Part shown: positions 45,819-55,633 of the stretch, piece by piece
How positions within the stretch are numbered: position 1 is the stretch's first letter
Layout: each line of letters starts with the position of its first letter
NCBI RefSeq assembly: GCF_963259705.1
Contig: NC_081850.1
Coordinates: 33,695,799-33,759,798 of the forward strand
Direction of reading: 5' to 3'
DNA from: Myotis daubentonii
Taxonomy: Eukaryota; Chordata; Mammalia; Chiroptera; Vespertilionidae
DNA: 64,000 bases
Made by a program: the position numbers and the translations under genes
Notes under the pieces: generated by a model
Seen by the model: the letters and a program-made list of their open reading frames with translations, nothing else
Databases searched by the model: none
Told to the model about the DNA's origin: nothing

Positions 45819-45871
<53 letters not shown>
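45818..45871. repeat. (TA)n microsatellite, right of the mariner-like element
   Basis: About 26 TA repeats follow the right terminus. The matching left tract suggests insertion into, or growth of, a TA repeat. Confidence 0.95.
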
Positions 45872-45875
<4 letters not shown>

Positions 45876-45956
45876 TTAGGGAGGGAGAAACCAATTTTTG
45901 GATATACTTTAGGCAATCATTTACAACAGAGAGCTAGTCTGAAGCTTTGTGGGGGA

Positions 45957-45958
<2 letters not shown>

Positions 45959-46005
<47 letters not shown>

Positions 46006-46016
46006 GAGAGAGAGAA
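45959..46016 (+). repeat. (GA)n microsatellite
   Basis: About 28 GA units with one GG interruption. A frame across this and the neighbouring (TA)n gives an artificial YIYI/ERER protein. Confidence 0.95.
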
Positions 46017-46324
46017 ATTGGTCTGGCTTATTTGTTGAAAGCTTTGCTATCAAGGAGGGAAGGAAAGATTGCATTTAGCCACCGTGTCCCTCCTGTGTTC
46101 TGTGCCTCCTTGCTGCTGGCCCTTATGAGTGTGTTCTCATCAGTGTCCTTAAAGATCCTGATCATGCTTGGCCAGTGGATAGGAGTAAGCAGACCCAAAA
46201 TAGCATATTGGAAAAACACTTTGATAACAACCTAAGGTTTAAAGAAGAGGATGTAATAACCAGAAGCATGATATAAATCAGCCAGTCCACCCATTATAAA
46301 AGAAGTGATGTTGGGGTTGTAAAA

Positions 46325-46480
46325 CACATAGCAGTTAGCCCTTGCAGTGAAAGAAACATGAGAGCACTGTGGGGTCAGACAATGCCAAATGTGAATTCCC
46401 ATGCTGCCACTTTCTACTAGCAACACGACCGCCTTGAATACATTACTTAGTCTCTTTGATCTTCACTTTATGCACCAGGA
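46325..46480 (+). repeat. MIR SINE fragment
   Basis: GTGGGGTCAGACAATGCCAA, ATTCCCATGCTGCCACTTTC and TACATTACTTAGTCTCTTTG follow the MIR order. Confidence 0.6.
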
Positions 46481-46489
46481 AAATTTTAC

Positions 46490-46620
46490 ACATTCAGCAA
46501 GCACATATTGAGCCCCTACTGTGTACCAGAACTCTGTTAGGCACTGAGGGTTCATGGATGAATAAGACACTGCTCCTCTCCTCAGCGAGCTCAGAGCCTG
46601 TGAGACTCACTGTGGTAAGA
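46490..46620 (-). mobile_element. L2 3' end fragment
   Basis: AGCACATATTGAGCCCCTAC, GTTAGGCACTGAGGGTTCAT and GATGAATAAGACACTGCTCC read as the reverse L2 terminus. Confidence 0.7.
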
Positions 46621-48104
46621 CTTAGGTGAGAACTTACGTGAAGACAGTCAGTGGAATGTCTGGCATGTAGAAGGGGCTTAATGTATTTTACTTTTCTTTT
46701 CTGCTTATTCTCTCAGCTTCCCATGAAAATGGAGAAATCCAAAGATTTCCTAAGAATTTAGCAATTGTAGTCAAGTATTCCCCCACAAAATCTCCTATTT
46801 GGAAATGTCATTATTTGGAATTTGACCAGTTAGATGCATCCTTCTGTGAAATCAGTACTGAATTGAATTGAATCAGTGAACATGAGCCTCTGTTCCAGCT
46901 GTGTATCACTGTTTGCTCTTGGGTGATTCATTACACCTTGGGAGTCATTTCTCTCAATGGTAAAATGAGGGCTGTGGATTACTTAGGCATGGTCTTTATT
47001 ATTTGGGATCCAACATTAATTGAGCTTACTTCTGATTCTCCACTTGAATCAATATTATGTGCATGTTTATCTGATATCCACCTCCTCCCCCTGCCCCCCC
47101 CCCCGCTCTCCCCCCCAGCTTTGTTGGAGTTGCTGGTGAATAGGAACATAAACACTGCTTTGGTTTCAACCTTGATTCAGTTGATGTTATCCTTTTCCTT
47201 CCTCTCATCTCTGGTTTGGGGGAAAACAGAGGAGGAAAAAGAAGAGGAGGGACAAAATGGCTGTCTCCACATCTTACCATTCCCTTTAATTAAACTTCAG
47301 GTGACTCTTGGGTTCTTTGTTTCATGCTAACAAAACAAAAGGCTGAAGTTCCACTGGTCTCTAAGTCTTCACCAGTGTTATGCTTCAAGTTGTAGCCTTA
47401 GGCTAATTTACAGAATTCCCAAAATCCCAAGTGGTGAAAACTGGCAGGGGCCTTAGTGACCATTGTGCATGTATTAAGCTCAAAGTTCTGGAAGGAGAAG
47501 GAACCTTTCCAAGGATGTGCAGCTGGTTGGCAGTCAGGCCAGAACTTGAACTCACATCTCTAGTATAGCTCTCTTTCACTCTGCTACAGCTGGGAGAGTG
47601 GTTATTTCTATGGTTTAATCTCATCACCTCATAGGCAACCAAACATCATGTGCTTCTTTTGTTGGTAAAGGTTATCTTGGGGACCCCATCTTTCTCACCC
47701 TGTGGTCTCTCTGAATTATGGGGGTTTCCCCCGATGTCTCATGAGCTGAGGTTTTCCTTTCTACCCTTTAGTGTATTTAGAGTAGTTCTAGGAAAAGCTC
47801 TGAGATGTTCCTAGTCACCTATACCTTATATATCCTATTCCTGGTTGCTTCTTACTAAACATATCAATCATGGGTAACAGTTTTTAAAAGTGGTCTCACT
47901 TCAGAGTCTGTGGCTTTAAATATTGTGGTGTTTTCCCCTCCCACCTTACTTCCTCCTTCTCACCCCACCCCATCCAAAACACACTTTCTCTTCTTCTGTA
48001 GATTCTTTTTTGTCTGCAGCCCTAAGTATTGAAGATTCTTGGAGTTACATCCTTGCCCTTTCTGCATCCCTTATATATATGATCCTTAAACAATCTTACC
48101 CGAA
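46621..48104. other. Non-coding stretch with MIR remnants
   Basis: MIR-like pieces lie at about 46895-47000 (plus: TCTCTCAATGGTAAAATGAG) and 47475-47590 (minus: AGTCAGGCCAGAACTTGAAC). A C-rich tract lies at 47088-47116. The 135-codon frame at 46923-47330 overlaps the MIR and the C-tract and is not convincing as a gene. Confidence 0.45.
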
Positions 48105-48260
48105 TTAAAGACTTTGTACTTATTGATATCCTCAGAACCTGGTTCTATCCCATTTCCAGGCTCTCCCTTCCAACTGCCATATATATATATTTCTATCTGG
48201 ATATCTCTGCAGGAACTTGTTCAAAATCATGTATCACCTTAGGTGACGACTGACTTGCCC
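48105..48260 (+). repeat. Local duplication, copy 1 (uninterrupted)
   Basis: Runs from ATTAAAGACTTTGTACTTAT through CTCTCCCTTCCAACTGCCAT to CACCTTAGGTGACGACTG. The same sequence recurs 278 bp downstream, where it is split by the HeliBat array. This copy shows the uninterrupted junction TGCCATATATATATATTTC. Confidence 0.88.
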
Positions 48261-48382
48261 TTCATAGTGTGGAGGGAGAGGTATTTTGGAGCCCCTCCAG
48301 GTTCTGCTGTAATGAAAGGCTGGGTGTAGCTTCATGTTACAAAATGTGTATCCAGATATGAGAAAATATGTTTTATAGGGAT

Positions 48383-48458
48383 TATAAAGACTTTATACTT
48401 ATTGATACCCCCAGAACCTGGTTCTAGCCCATTTCCAGGCTCTCCCTTCCAACTGCCA
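48383..48458 (+). repeat. Local duplication, copy 2, left part
   Basis: Matches copy 1 from ATTATAAAGACTTTATACTT to CCCTTCCAACTGCCA with a few substitutions. It breaks at the A|T where the HeliBat array begins. Confidence 0.88.
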
Positions 48459-49132
48459 TCTAATGCAATAAAAGAGAAACATGCAAATTGACTGTACCTT
48501 CACTACGCCCAAGCCACGCCCACCAGCCAATCAGATCGACTATATGCAAATTAACCCAACCAAGATGGTGGCCGGCAGCCATGGAACTGGAGCAAGCAGG
48601 AGGCTTGGTTGCCCCAGCAATGGAGGAAGCCAAGCTTCCCACCTGCCCTGGCTGGCTCTGGCCTCTGCTGAAGGCAACAATGTTTCAATTATAGAAGATA
48701 AATAAACCCCAGATACCTGCTTCCAGCCAGCCTCCACTGGGAGCTTGGATGGCTGGTGGCCGTGGCCAGCCTGCAAACAGCCATCAGCCCCTCACCCAGG
48801 ATGGCCACACCCTCATGGGGTGAGGGTCCCGCTGGGGGGCTTGGCCAGTCTGTAAACAGCCATCAGCCTTTCACCCAGACTGGCCAGGCACCCCAGCAGG
48901 ACCCCCCACCCTGAAGGGGCTGTGGCCAGCCTGAAAACGGCCCTCAGCCCCTCACCCAGGATGGCCAGGCACCCGAGGGGGGACCCCCACCCTGAAGGGG
49001 CTGTGGCCAGCCTGCAAACAGCCATCAGCCCCTCACCCAGACTGGCCAGGCACCCCACCAAGACCCCCCACCCTGATCTGGGACACGCTTCAGGGCAAAC
49101 CAGCCGGCCCCCACCCATGCACCAGGCCTCTA
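48459..49132 (+). mobile_element. HeliBat array, unit A (longer subfamily)
   Basis: Begins TCTAATGCAATAAAAGAGAA after host A and ends CCATGCACCAGGCCTCTA, running directly into unit B. It contains ATGCAAATTAACCCAACC, AAGATGGTGGCCGGCAGCC and four copies of a roughly 80-bp minisatellite. It parallels the reverse element at 21462-22100. No coding gene. Confidence 0.88.
48761..49085 (+). repeat. Roughly 80-bp minisatellite inside HeliBat unit A
   Basis: Four imperfect units each start near GGCCAGCCTGCAAACAGCCA, continue CAGCCCCTCACCCAG and a GGCCAGGCACCC segment, and end ACCCTGAAGGGGCT. Two units of the same repeat occur in the reverse HeliBat at 21515-21660, so the repeat is part of the subfamily and varies in copy number. 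Confidence 0.88.
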
Positions 49133-49601
49133 TCCTATATAATAAAAGGGTAATATGCAAATTGACCCCAACAGCAGAACAACTGGGAATGACTGGTCAC
49201 TATGACACACACTGACCACCAGGGGGCAGACGCTCAATGCAGTAGCTGTCCCCTGGTGGTCAGTGCGCTCCCACAGGGAGAGCTCTGCTCAGCCACAAGC
49301 CAGGCTGATGGCTGCCAGTACAGCGGTGGTGGTGGGAGCCTTTCCCACCTCCTCAGCAGCGCTAAGGATGTCTGACTGCAGCTTAGGCCTGCTCCCTGCT
49401 GGCAAGTGGACATTCCCTGAGGGCTCCCGGTTTGCCAGAGGGATGTCTGACTGCCAGCTTAGGCCCGATCCCCCGGGGAGTGGGCCTAAGCCAGCAGGTG
49501 GTTATCCCCCGAGGGGTCCCAGACTGTAAGAGGGCACAGGCCGGGCTGAGGGACATCCCTCCCCCCCCGAGTGCACAAATTTTTGTGCACTGGGCCTCTA
49601 G
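49133..49601 (+). mobile_element. HeliBat array, unit B
   Basis: 5' end TCCTATATAATAAAAGGGTA, 3' end TTTTGTGCACTGGGCCTCTAG. It contains CACTGACCACCAGGGGGCAG and the partner CCCCTGGTGGTCAGTG, and is close in design to the single copy at 3566-3943. The 3' CTAG is followed with no gap by the next unit. Confidence 0.92.
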
Positions 49602-50031
49602 TCCTATATAATAAAAGCCTAATATGCTAAGTGTCCGGTCATCTGGTAGTCTGTTCAACCAATCAAAGCATAATATGTTAATGATATGCTAAGGCCACTC
49701 AACTGCTCGCTATGATGTACACTGACTACCAGGGGCAGACAGTTGGCCATTCAACCAGTTGCTATGACGTGCACTGACCACCAGGGGGCGGACGCTTCGA
49801 CCAGCAGGTTAGCTTGCTGCTGGGGTCCGGCCAGTTGCGACTGAGCAAGATGGGCCAGACACGCCCTGGAGCCCTTCAGCAGTCCCTCCCTGACTGGCCA
49901 ACCTCCTGCATCCCTCCCAGGCCTCAATCGTGCACCAGTGGGGTCCCTTGGCCTGGCTGATGCCCTCTCACAATCCGGGCTTAGGGACTCCCCCCGCTCG
50001 AGTGCACAAATTTCGTGTACTGGGTTTCTAG
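49602..50031 (+). mobile_element. HeliBat array, unit C
   Basis: 5' end TCCTATATAATAAAAGCCTA, 3' end CGTGTACTGGGTTTCTAG. It differs internally from unit B (ATGATATGCTAAGGCCACTC and two ACTGAC-ACCAGGG motifs), so it is a different subfamily rather than a duplicate. Confidence 0.9.
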
Positions 50032-50032
50032 T

Positions 50033-50480
50033 TCCTATACAATAAAAGGGTAATATGCAAATCTACTGAACGGTGGAACGACCGGTTGCTATGATGCACA
50101 CTGACCACCAGGGGCCAGACACTCAATGCAGGAGCTGCCCTTAGCCCACAGGCCTCGATCGCCAGATGGGGAACAGGGAACCGGGGGTGGGTGGTGGCGG
50201 ACACAGGCAGCACCAGGCCAAGGCCCCTGCCCCTCCGGTTGCCCCACACACAGAGAGTGACCGGCGTCAGGGGACCGGGCTGGTGAGTGGGCAGAAATGG
50301 CCAACATCTCGGTCCCTCCCCCTGGCTGGCAGGCTTCGATCACCCAATGGCGAATGGGGAACCGGGGGTGGGTGATGTCGGGGGTGGAGACAGTTGCTGG
50401 CAGCCGAGGAAGATGGCCCTGATCGCAGGCCAGGCCTAGGGACCATACCCATGGACAAATTTTGTGCGCCGGGCCTCCAG
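50033..50480 (+). mobile_element. HeliBat array, unit D
   Basis: 5' end TCCTATACAATAAAAGGGTA, 3' end GTGCGCCGGGCCTCCAG followed by host T. One T (50032) separates it from unit C. The interior has repeated GGGGAACCGGGGGTGGGTG blocks. Overlapping frames of up to 149 codons here are chance products of GC-rich sequence. Confidence 0.9.
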
Positions 50481-50562
50481 TATATATATAATTTCTATCT
50501 GGATATCTGTGCAAGAACTTATTAAAATCATGTGGCACCTTAGGTGACTAGACTGATTTGCT
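50481..50562 (+). repeat. Local duplication, copy 2, right part
   Basis: TATATATATAATTTCTATCT then GGATATCTGTGCAAGAACTT and CACCTTAGGTGACTAGACTG resume copy 2 after the HeliBat array. Confidence 0.88.
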
Positions 50563-51846
50563 ATAATCAAATAAATTAGAAGACCTTTTTTCCTATGGAG
50601 AATAATGTGGTTTAAAAAGTATAGACTGATTTTTTTTTGGCCTTGAATATTCCAGTAGATGTTTACATGAAGGTGAACTCTGCAGGGATGACGTTGGGAG
50701 TGGCCACATCACCATGTTTGAGGACCCCTCCAGTCTGCGTTATTTTGCATCCATGGAATCTCAAAGGCAGAGGGGCTTCAGAATCTCTCACTGTGGGATG
50801 AATCACAGCCCATGAGGGTTTCCACAGATTCCAAGTAACCTAGTGTGTCAAATCATAGCATGAGCACTTGAAAGGGAAACTGAGATCAGAATTCAGAATT
50901 AATCTCTCTCTCTCCACTCCCCTTCCCACTCCTAGCCTCCAGCTGCTCAGCTATCTTTGGTTTAAGCAGAACTGTTTTTGCCAAGATTAATCATATTTTT
51001 GTTTCTGTTCAGTCTGGTCTGTGTCTCGCTTGGAAGTGCTCATCTGGGTTTTACTCCCTTCCTCCCTGATCCACAAACTTTTGTTCTCTAATAGCCTTCT
51101 CACCTAATACAATATCTTTTGCTTCCCCAGAATTACTTGTTCCCTGTTTATAGAATGTTCTCTACCATCTAATTTTAGATCCTAAGCAGCCTTTCCTTTG
51201 GAAGGATAAAAGCCATGGTTAAGATGTCACTTCCCATAAATCAGTTTTGGTGAAGATGAAGGCAGCTGTGGGCAGAGGAGGGGCGTGCAGGAACTCGCGA
51301 AGTCTGACCCTTTCAAAGTCGACTTAATCCTCCCTCTTATCCCTGCCGTCTCTGTGCTACTCTTTGGAGGATGGATGGGCCTCTTTAACAAGAAGGAATG
51401 AGCTTTGCCATTGTTCGCTTTTGTCACAACAACAAAAGCCTTGGAAAATTCCAATTAATTAGCAAGCCTTGGGCTAATGAAAGAATAAAACTGAAAGAGA
51501 AATGCTCTAAGCTTCCAGAGAGGCATGTGAGGACAATGCCAATTCCAAATATTTGGGGCTGTTTGTGTAGTTTTCCCAGGGTTTGCCTTCCTGAGACTCA
51601 CAGATCTTAGATGAGAGAGACAAGAGCAAAGATTTGTCAGAGCCAGGATGTACTAATCTTTCAGGATACTAAATGAGCCACCATCACTGGAAGAAGGCCA
51701 TTAAATGTGCACTCACATAATCAGGGAAATTAAAACCAGAAGATAGACCCTTTTCACATTTTGTGTTTACAGGAAAACATGGCATTCAGACCAGCATAAG
51801 TAGATTATGAAATTAGATTGAAGTTAATTACGAGGAAGGACTAGGA
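50563..51846. other. Repeat-free non-coding stretch
   Basis: No transposon recognised. It includes a cluster of SOX-like and homeodomain-like motifs at 51409-51480. The minus-strand frame 51227-51454 is not recognisable as a protein. Confidence 0.45.
51409..51480. promoter_or_regulatory. Possible enhancer-like motif cluster
   Basis: Within 72 bp: CATTGTT (51409-51415), ACAACAA (51426-51432) and ACAAAAG (51432-51438) resemble SOX/HMG sites; TTAATTAGC (51455-51463) and GCTAATGA (51473-51480) resemble homeodomain sites. Such short motifs are common by chance in AT-rich DNA. The density and the lack of repeats around them are the only support. Confidence 0.25.
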
Positions 51847-52058
51847 CAGCGGTTCTCAACCTGTGGGTCGAGACCTCTTTGGCGGTCGAATGACCCTTTC
51901 ACAGGGGTCGCCTAAGACCATCCTGCATATCAGATATTTGCATTATGATTCATAACAGTAGCAACATTACAGTTAGGAAGTAGCAACGAAAATAATTTTA
52001 TAGTTGGGTCACAACATGAGGAATTGTATTTAAAGGGCCAGAAGGTTGAGAACCACTG
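51847..52058 (+). mobile_element. SPIN non-autonomous hAT (internally deleted form)
   Basis: Ends CAGCGGTTCTCAACCTG and GGTTGAGAACCACTG. A perfect 8-bp duplication GACTAGGA lies at 51839-51846 and 52059-52066. It has the same length and internal deletion as the copy at 22727-22938. Confidence 0.93.
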
Positions 52059-52239
52059 GACTAGGAAATCACTATACACTATATCATTGTGTCCTTGAAT
52101 GAGGACTGACAACCAGTGTGGCTGCTAAAAATGTATGGTTATTAAGAACACTGAATCCACTCATTTGTAGCTTTTTATTGGATGATAATAATGACAATAA
52201 TAATAATAGAGTAGTAATAAACCACAACAAAACTGCTAC

Positions 52240-52400
52240 CAACAATTAAATTATACTAAGCATTAACTGTATACTAGGCACTATTATTCTGAGCACATTT
52301 AATCCTCTCGATAATCCTGTTAAGATACTAGATACTAAGTGACTCATGCTTTTATTACCTCCATGTTATAGATCAGATCACTTACTAGTAGACTAAGATA
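52240..52400 (-). repeat. MIR SINE fragment
   Basis: TTAACTGTATACTAGGCACT, AGCACATTTAATCCTCTCGA, TAATCCTGTTAAGATACTAG and a TTATTACCTCCATGTTATAG segment are the reverse MIR order. Confidence 0.65.
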
Positions 52401-52439
52401 TTACGTGGCTGGCCCACATAAATAAGTGGCAAGCCAAGG

Positions 52440-52493
52440 GTGTCCAATACTCCAAACCACCATGCAGCATCCAATACTCCAAACCACCATGCT
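52440..52493 (+). repeat. 27-bp tandem duplication
   Basis: TCCAATACTCCAAACCACCA + TGC occurs at 52442 and again at 52469, two adjacent near-identical 27-bp units. It looks recent. Confidence 0.85.
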
Positions 52494-52864
52494 GATTTAT
52501 CTGTGAGATATGGTCTCACCACATAGACTACTACTACATGCTGCTAGAGAGGCTACATGTTGCCAGGTTGGACAAGAAGCCAGAGAATCTGAGCATCTGT
52601 TCCCAGTTTGGTCACTAAGATATTCCTTTGATCTTGAACAGGTCATTCAGTTATCATTTCTGGTCTTTAGTGTATACATAATGTAATTGTTGTATCTAAG
52701 GTATCTTCCAGTTCTCATATTTTGTGGAATAAGAAAATGATGTGTTTCAGATACAGAATGAGTGAAATGGTAATTTTTGAGAAAGAGTTCAAAGATAAAA
52801 AGAAAAATGAGGCATCAGCTTTGGATACTTCTGCATCACTTGGGTCTGAGAAATAAAAAGTGAG

Positions 52865-53010
52865 TCATCAGCTTTGGAGTCAGGCAGATCTGTGTTCACG
52901 TCTTAACTCTCCTGTATGACATGGATCTGATTACTTTATATCCGTGAACTTCAGTTTCTTCCCTTCTCTTATGGAGGTGATAGTTTTATGTGTATAGAGT
53001 GCCTGGCATG
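52865..53010 (+). repeat. MIR SINE
   Basis: GCTTTGGAGTCAGGCAGATC, then GAACTTCAGTTTCTTCCCTT and AGAGTGCCTGGCATGATGCC, follow the MIR consensus. Another MIR-like trace lies at about 52595-52680. Confidence 0.7.
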
Positions 53011-53282
53011 ATGCCCAGACATTGTCTGTCCTCATGTAGATGGTATGAGAGTTGGGTAGAAGATGCCCCACTTAGAGAGCTGGGTCCAGAAGAGATGTTG
53101 GTTCAGCCAAAGCTAGTGGAAGTTTTCCTGTTGTACTTCTTCATTGAATTCTGTCACCTTCCTTTCACTGATCTTCCATGAGCAATTATTTTGTCTGCAA
53201 ATGTTCTTCAGATAGCCCTGTTCTTCAGACTCCTTGGAACAGGTGGGAATCGAACCAGTGCTTGCATAGAAATCATACTGGC

Positions 53283-53761
53283 TGAATAGTGCCCCCTCCC
53301 AATTCATGTCTGCCTGGAATCTCAGAATGTGACCTTATTTGGAAATAGGGTTTTGTAGGTGTAATCATCTGTAAAGATGATGTCATACTGGATTAAGGTG
53401 GGACCTAATAGAATGACTTCCTTTCTTATAAAAAGAGGGAAATTAGAATGTGGCTACAGAAATGAAAATGCCATGTGAACATGAACACATAAGACACAGA
53501 GGAAGAATGTCATGTGATGACAGAGGTAGAGATTAGAGCAATGTGCCTACACGCCAAGGATGCCAAAGATTGCTGGCAACCATCAGAAGCTAGAAAAATG
53601 CAAGGGAAGATTCTGCCTTAGCACCTTCAGAGAGAGCATGGCCCTGCTAACACTTTAATGTAGGACTTCTAGCTTCCAGAATTGTGGCTTAATATATTTC
53701 TATTGTTAAAAGCCACCCAGTCTATAGTACTTTTTTATAGCAGCCCTAGGAAACTAATACA
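53283..53761 (+). mobile_element. MaLR solo LTR (MST/MLT1-like)
   Basis: Starts TGAATAGTGCCCCC and ends AGGAAACTAATACA, giving the expected TG...CA ends. Internal landmarks: GTGACCTTATTTGGAAATAG, GGATTAAGGTGGGACCTAAT, CACAGAGGAAGAATGTCATG and GTTAAAAGCCACCCAGTCTA. About 480 bp, near full length for the family. No internal retroviral region adjoins it. Confidence 0.85.
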
Positions 53762-53934
53762 GCAAGTAAGGTACCTGTTTCTAAACCATGATAATCAGGC
53801 CTAGATGAGAGCAAGAGAAAAATATAGATACTGACTATGGGGGAAAAGAAAACATAATGCATCCATAGGGAGTGTTTTGGAAGCCATTTATTGTCATTAT
53901 GGCTCCTCAGCCTGGTGTAAGTAAAAACTCATTT

Positions 53935-54365
53935 TTAAAAATTTTATCCAATGACAAACATACAATATTATATTAGTTTCAGCTATACAACATTAGGCAT
54001 TTGTGTACCTTACAATGTGACCGTCCTGATAAGTCTAGAACCTATCTCATACCACATATAGTTATTACAATGTTATTGACTGTATTCTTTTTAAAAAATA
54101 TATGTTACTAATTTTTTACAGAGAGGAAGGGAGAGGGATAGAGAGTTAGAAACATTGACGAGAGAGAAACATCTATCAGCTGCCTCCTGCACACCCCCCA
54201 CTGGGGAATGTGCCTGCAACCAAGATACATGCCCTTGACCGGAATCGAACCTGGGACCCTTGAGTCCGCAGGCCGACGCTTTATCCACTGAGCCAAACCA
54301 GTTAGAGCTTGAATATATTCTTTATCTTGTACTTTATATTCCTATGACTATTTTTATAATTGGCA
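53935..54365 (-). mobile_element. L1 3' region with a nested Ves SINE
   Basis: ACAATATTATATTAGTTTCA, CAATGTGACCGTCCTGATAA and TTATTACAATGTTATTGACT are the reverse L1 order. It resumes after the SINE with CTTGTACTTTATATTCCTAT and GACTATTTTTATAATTGG. Confidence 0.75.
54091..54308 (-). mobile_element. Ves-type SINE
   Basis: The right edge reads ATCCACTGAGCCAAACCAGT and the head region CCTTGACCGGAATCGAACCT (B-box, reverse). The left edge is an AT-rich tail joined to GAGAGGAAGGGAGAGG. Near-identical flanks GTATTCTTT and ATATTCTTT suggest the target duplication. A 65-codon frame here (MAQWIKR-type) is a known by-product of reading the SINE head. Confidence 0.88.
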
Positions 54366-55633
54366 ATTTTACTCTTACGATTCAGGGTCAGAACAGATGT
54401 CATTGAAATGACAAAATAAAAAAAAACTTGACAAAAATTAGAGTTTTAGTAGGCCAACTCTTCTACAAATTTGACTTTCATAAAACCAATATACTATAGA
54501 CTACAATAATTACCAATGGAGATACTGAAGTGTCACCCACACAGTGAATATTAAGACAGGTGCCACTACATGGTTTACCCATTCATTTGAATATTTTTTG
54601 AAGTTACCTATATGCTTTTAGAAGTTGAAAAAGGGTTAGTATATCTGAAACACCAGCTTGGTTATAAAATAGATTGGAAAATACAGGGTTTCTTAGAATT
54701 AGATTATCATTTGCAATTTGGAAATAATCTTGAACTTGTAATAAGAAAAAGAAATTTTAGTTACCTAAAGGGCAAGGACTTTGTAGCAAACCACATGTTA
54801 ATAAGACAAAACCATCAAACAGGCCGGGCGATGTGGACTCCGTTTGTTCCAGAAAAGCTCAGAGTGAAGACAGACAACTTGTGAATTCTGTCATCAGGCA
54901 TTGAGGCCCATATCACATGTCACTTTGCTTTGTTTTTAACATGTGGCTCAAGCTATGCCAGACCTGCTGCTGTGTGAGAGATGTACTTTCTCACAAAATA
55001 CGACATTTCTCTGGCATCAGACCCCTTCTGAAGTTTTACTGATGTGTGTAAGCCCAGCAAGTTTGCATTTCCCACATATAACCAATGGGGTCACACTTGG
55101 CTTTCTGGATTTGTGGTGGTCAGTGCCAGCATGGTCAGTTCCTTATCACCACCAGAGGTCATTCTGAAGAAATGAAATCAGGCATGCATTCATCCATTAT
55201 TCAGAAATTGTCTCCTATCTACCATGCCCATTAATGAGGAAGAAACAGAGGAAGCAAAATAAACCAATTTTGGAAGGACTGAAAATATTTTGTAGAATGG
55301 AAGTGAAAGTATTCCTAGCAGGTTGTCTCCATTTCCTCTTTCTTCTCATCCATTATGATGTTAACGTTCACTGGAAAAGTTCATTTATATTGTTTCATGT
55401 TTAAAGAAATGATGTTGATGACAGTGATGACATTGATATTCTTCCTTGGTCTATTATTGGCTGAATTTAAGTATTACATAAATAAACAGATCCCAGGACA
55501 TGAGTCTGAGCTTTTCTGAGCTACTTTTTGAAACCCTATTGGGTTTCCCTTTTAACGCCTGATTCTCCCCTCCTGAATGTGTTTCACTCATAGTCACAAG
55601 AGCTATCAGTGAAAACCCAAAGCACAAATTTAT
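54366..55633. other. No recognisable feature
   Basis: Non-coding sequence without an assignable repeat. The 90-codon frame at 54612-54884 starts MLLEVEKGLVYLKHQLG but matches nothing I know. Confidence 0.4.

Noticed and set aside
45804..46235. 143-codon frame with YIYI and ERER runs
   Set aside because: It is a translation of (TA)n and (GA)n microsatellites.
48761..49085. CRISPR-like regular repeats
   Set aside because: The units are adjacent and roughly 80 bp without unique spacers, so it is a minisatellite inside a HeliBat in a mammalian genome.
50089..50538. 149-codon frame on the minus strand
   Set aside because: It lies across HeliBat unit D in GC-rich sequence; other frames here are open as well.
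54091..54308. tRNA gene suggested by the A/B-box-like sequence
   Set aside because: It is the tRNA-derived head of a Ves SINE with a tail and target duplication. The same applies to 22291-22492 and 61126-61344.
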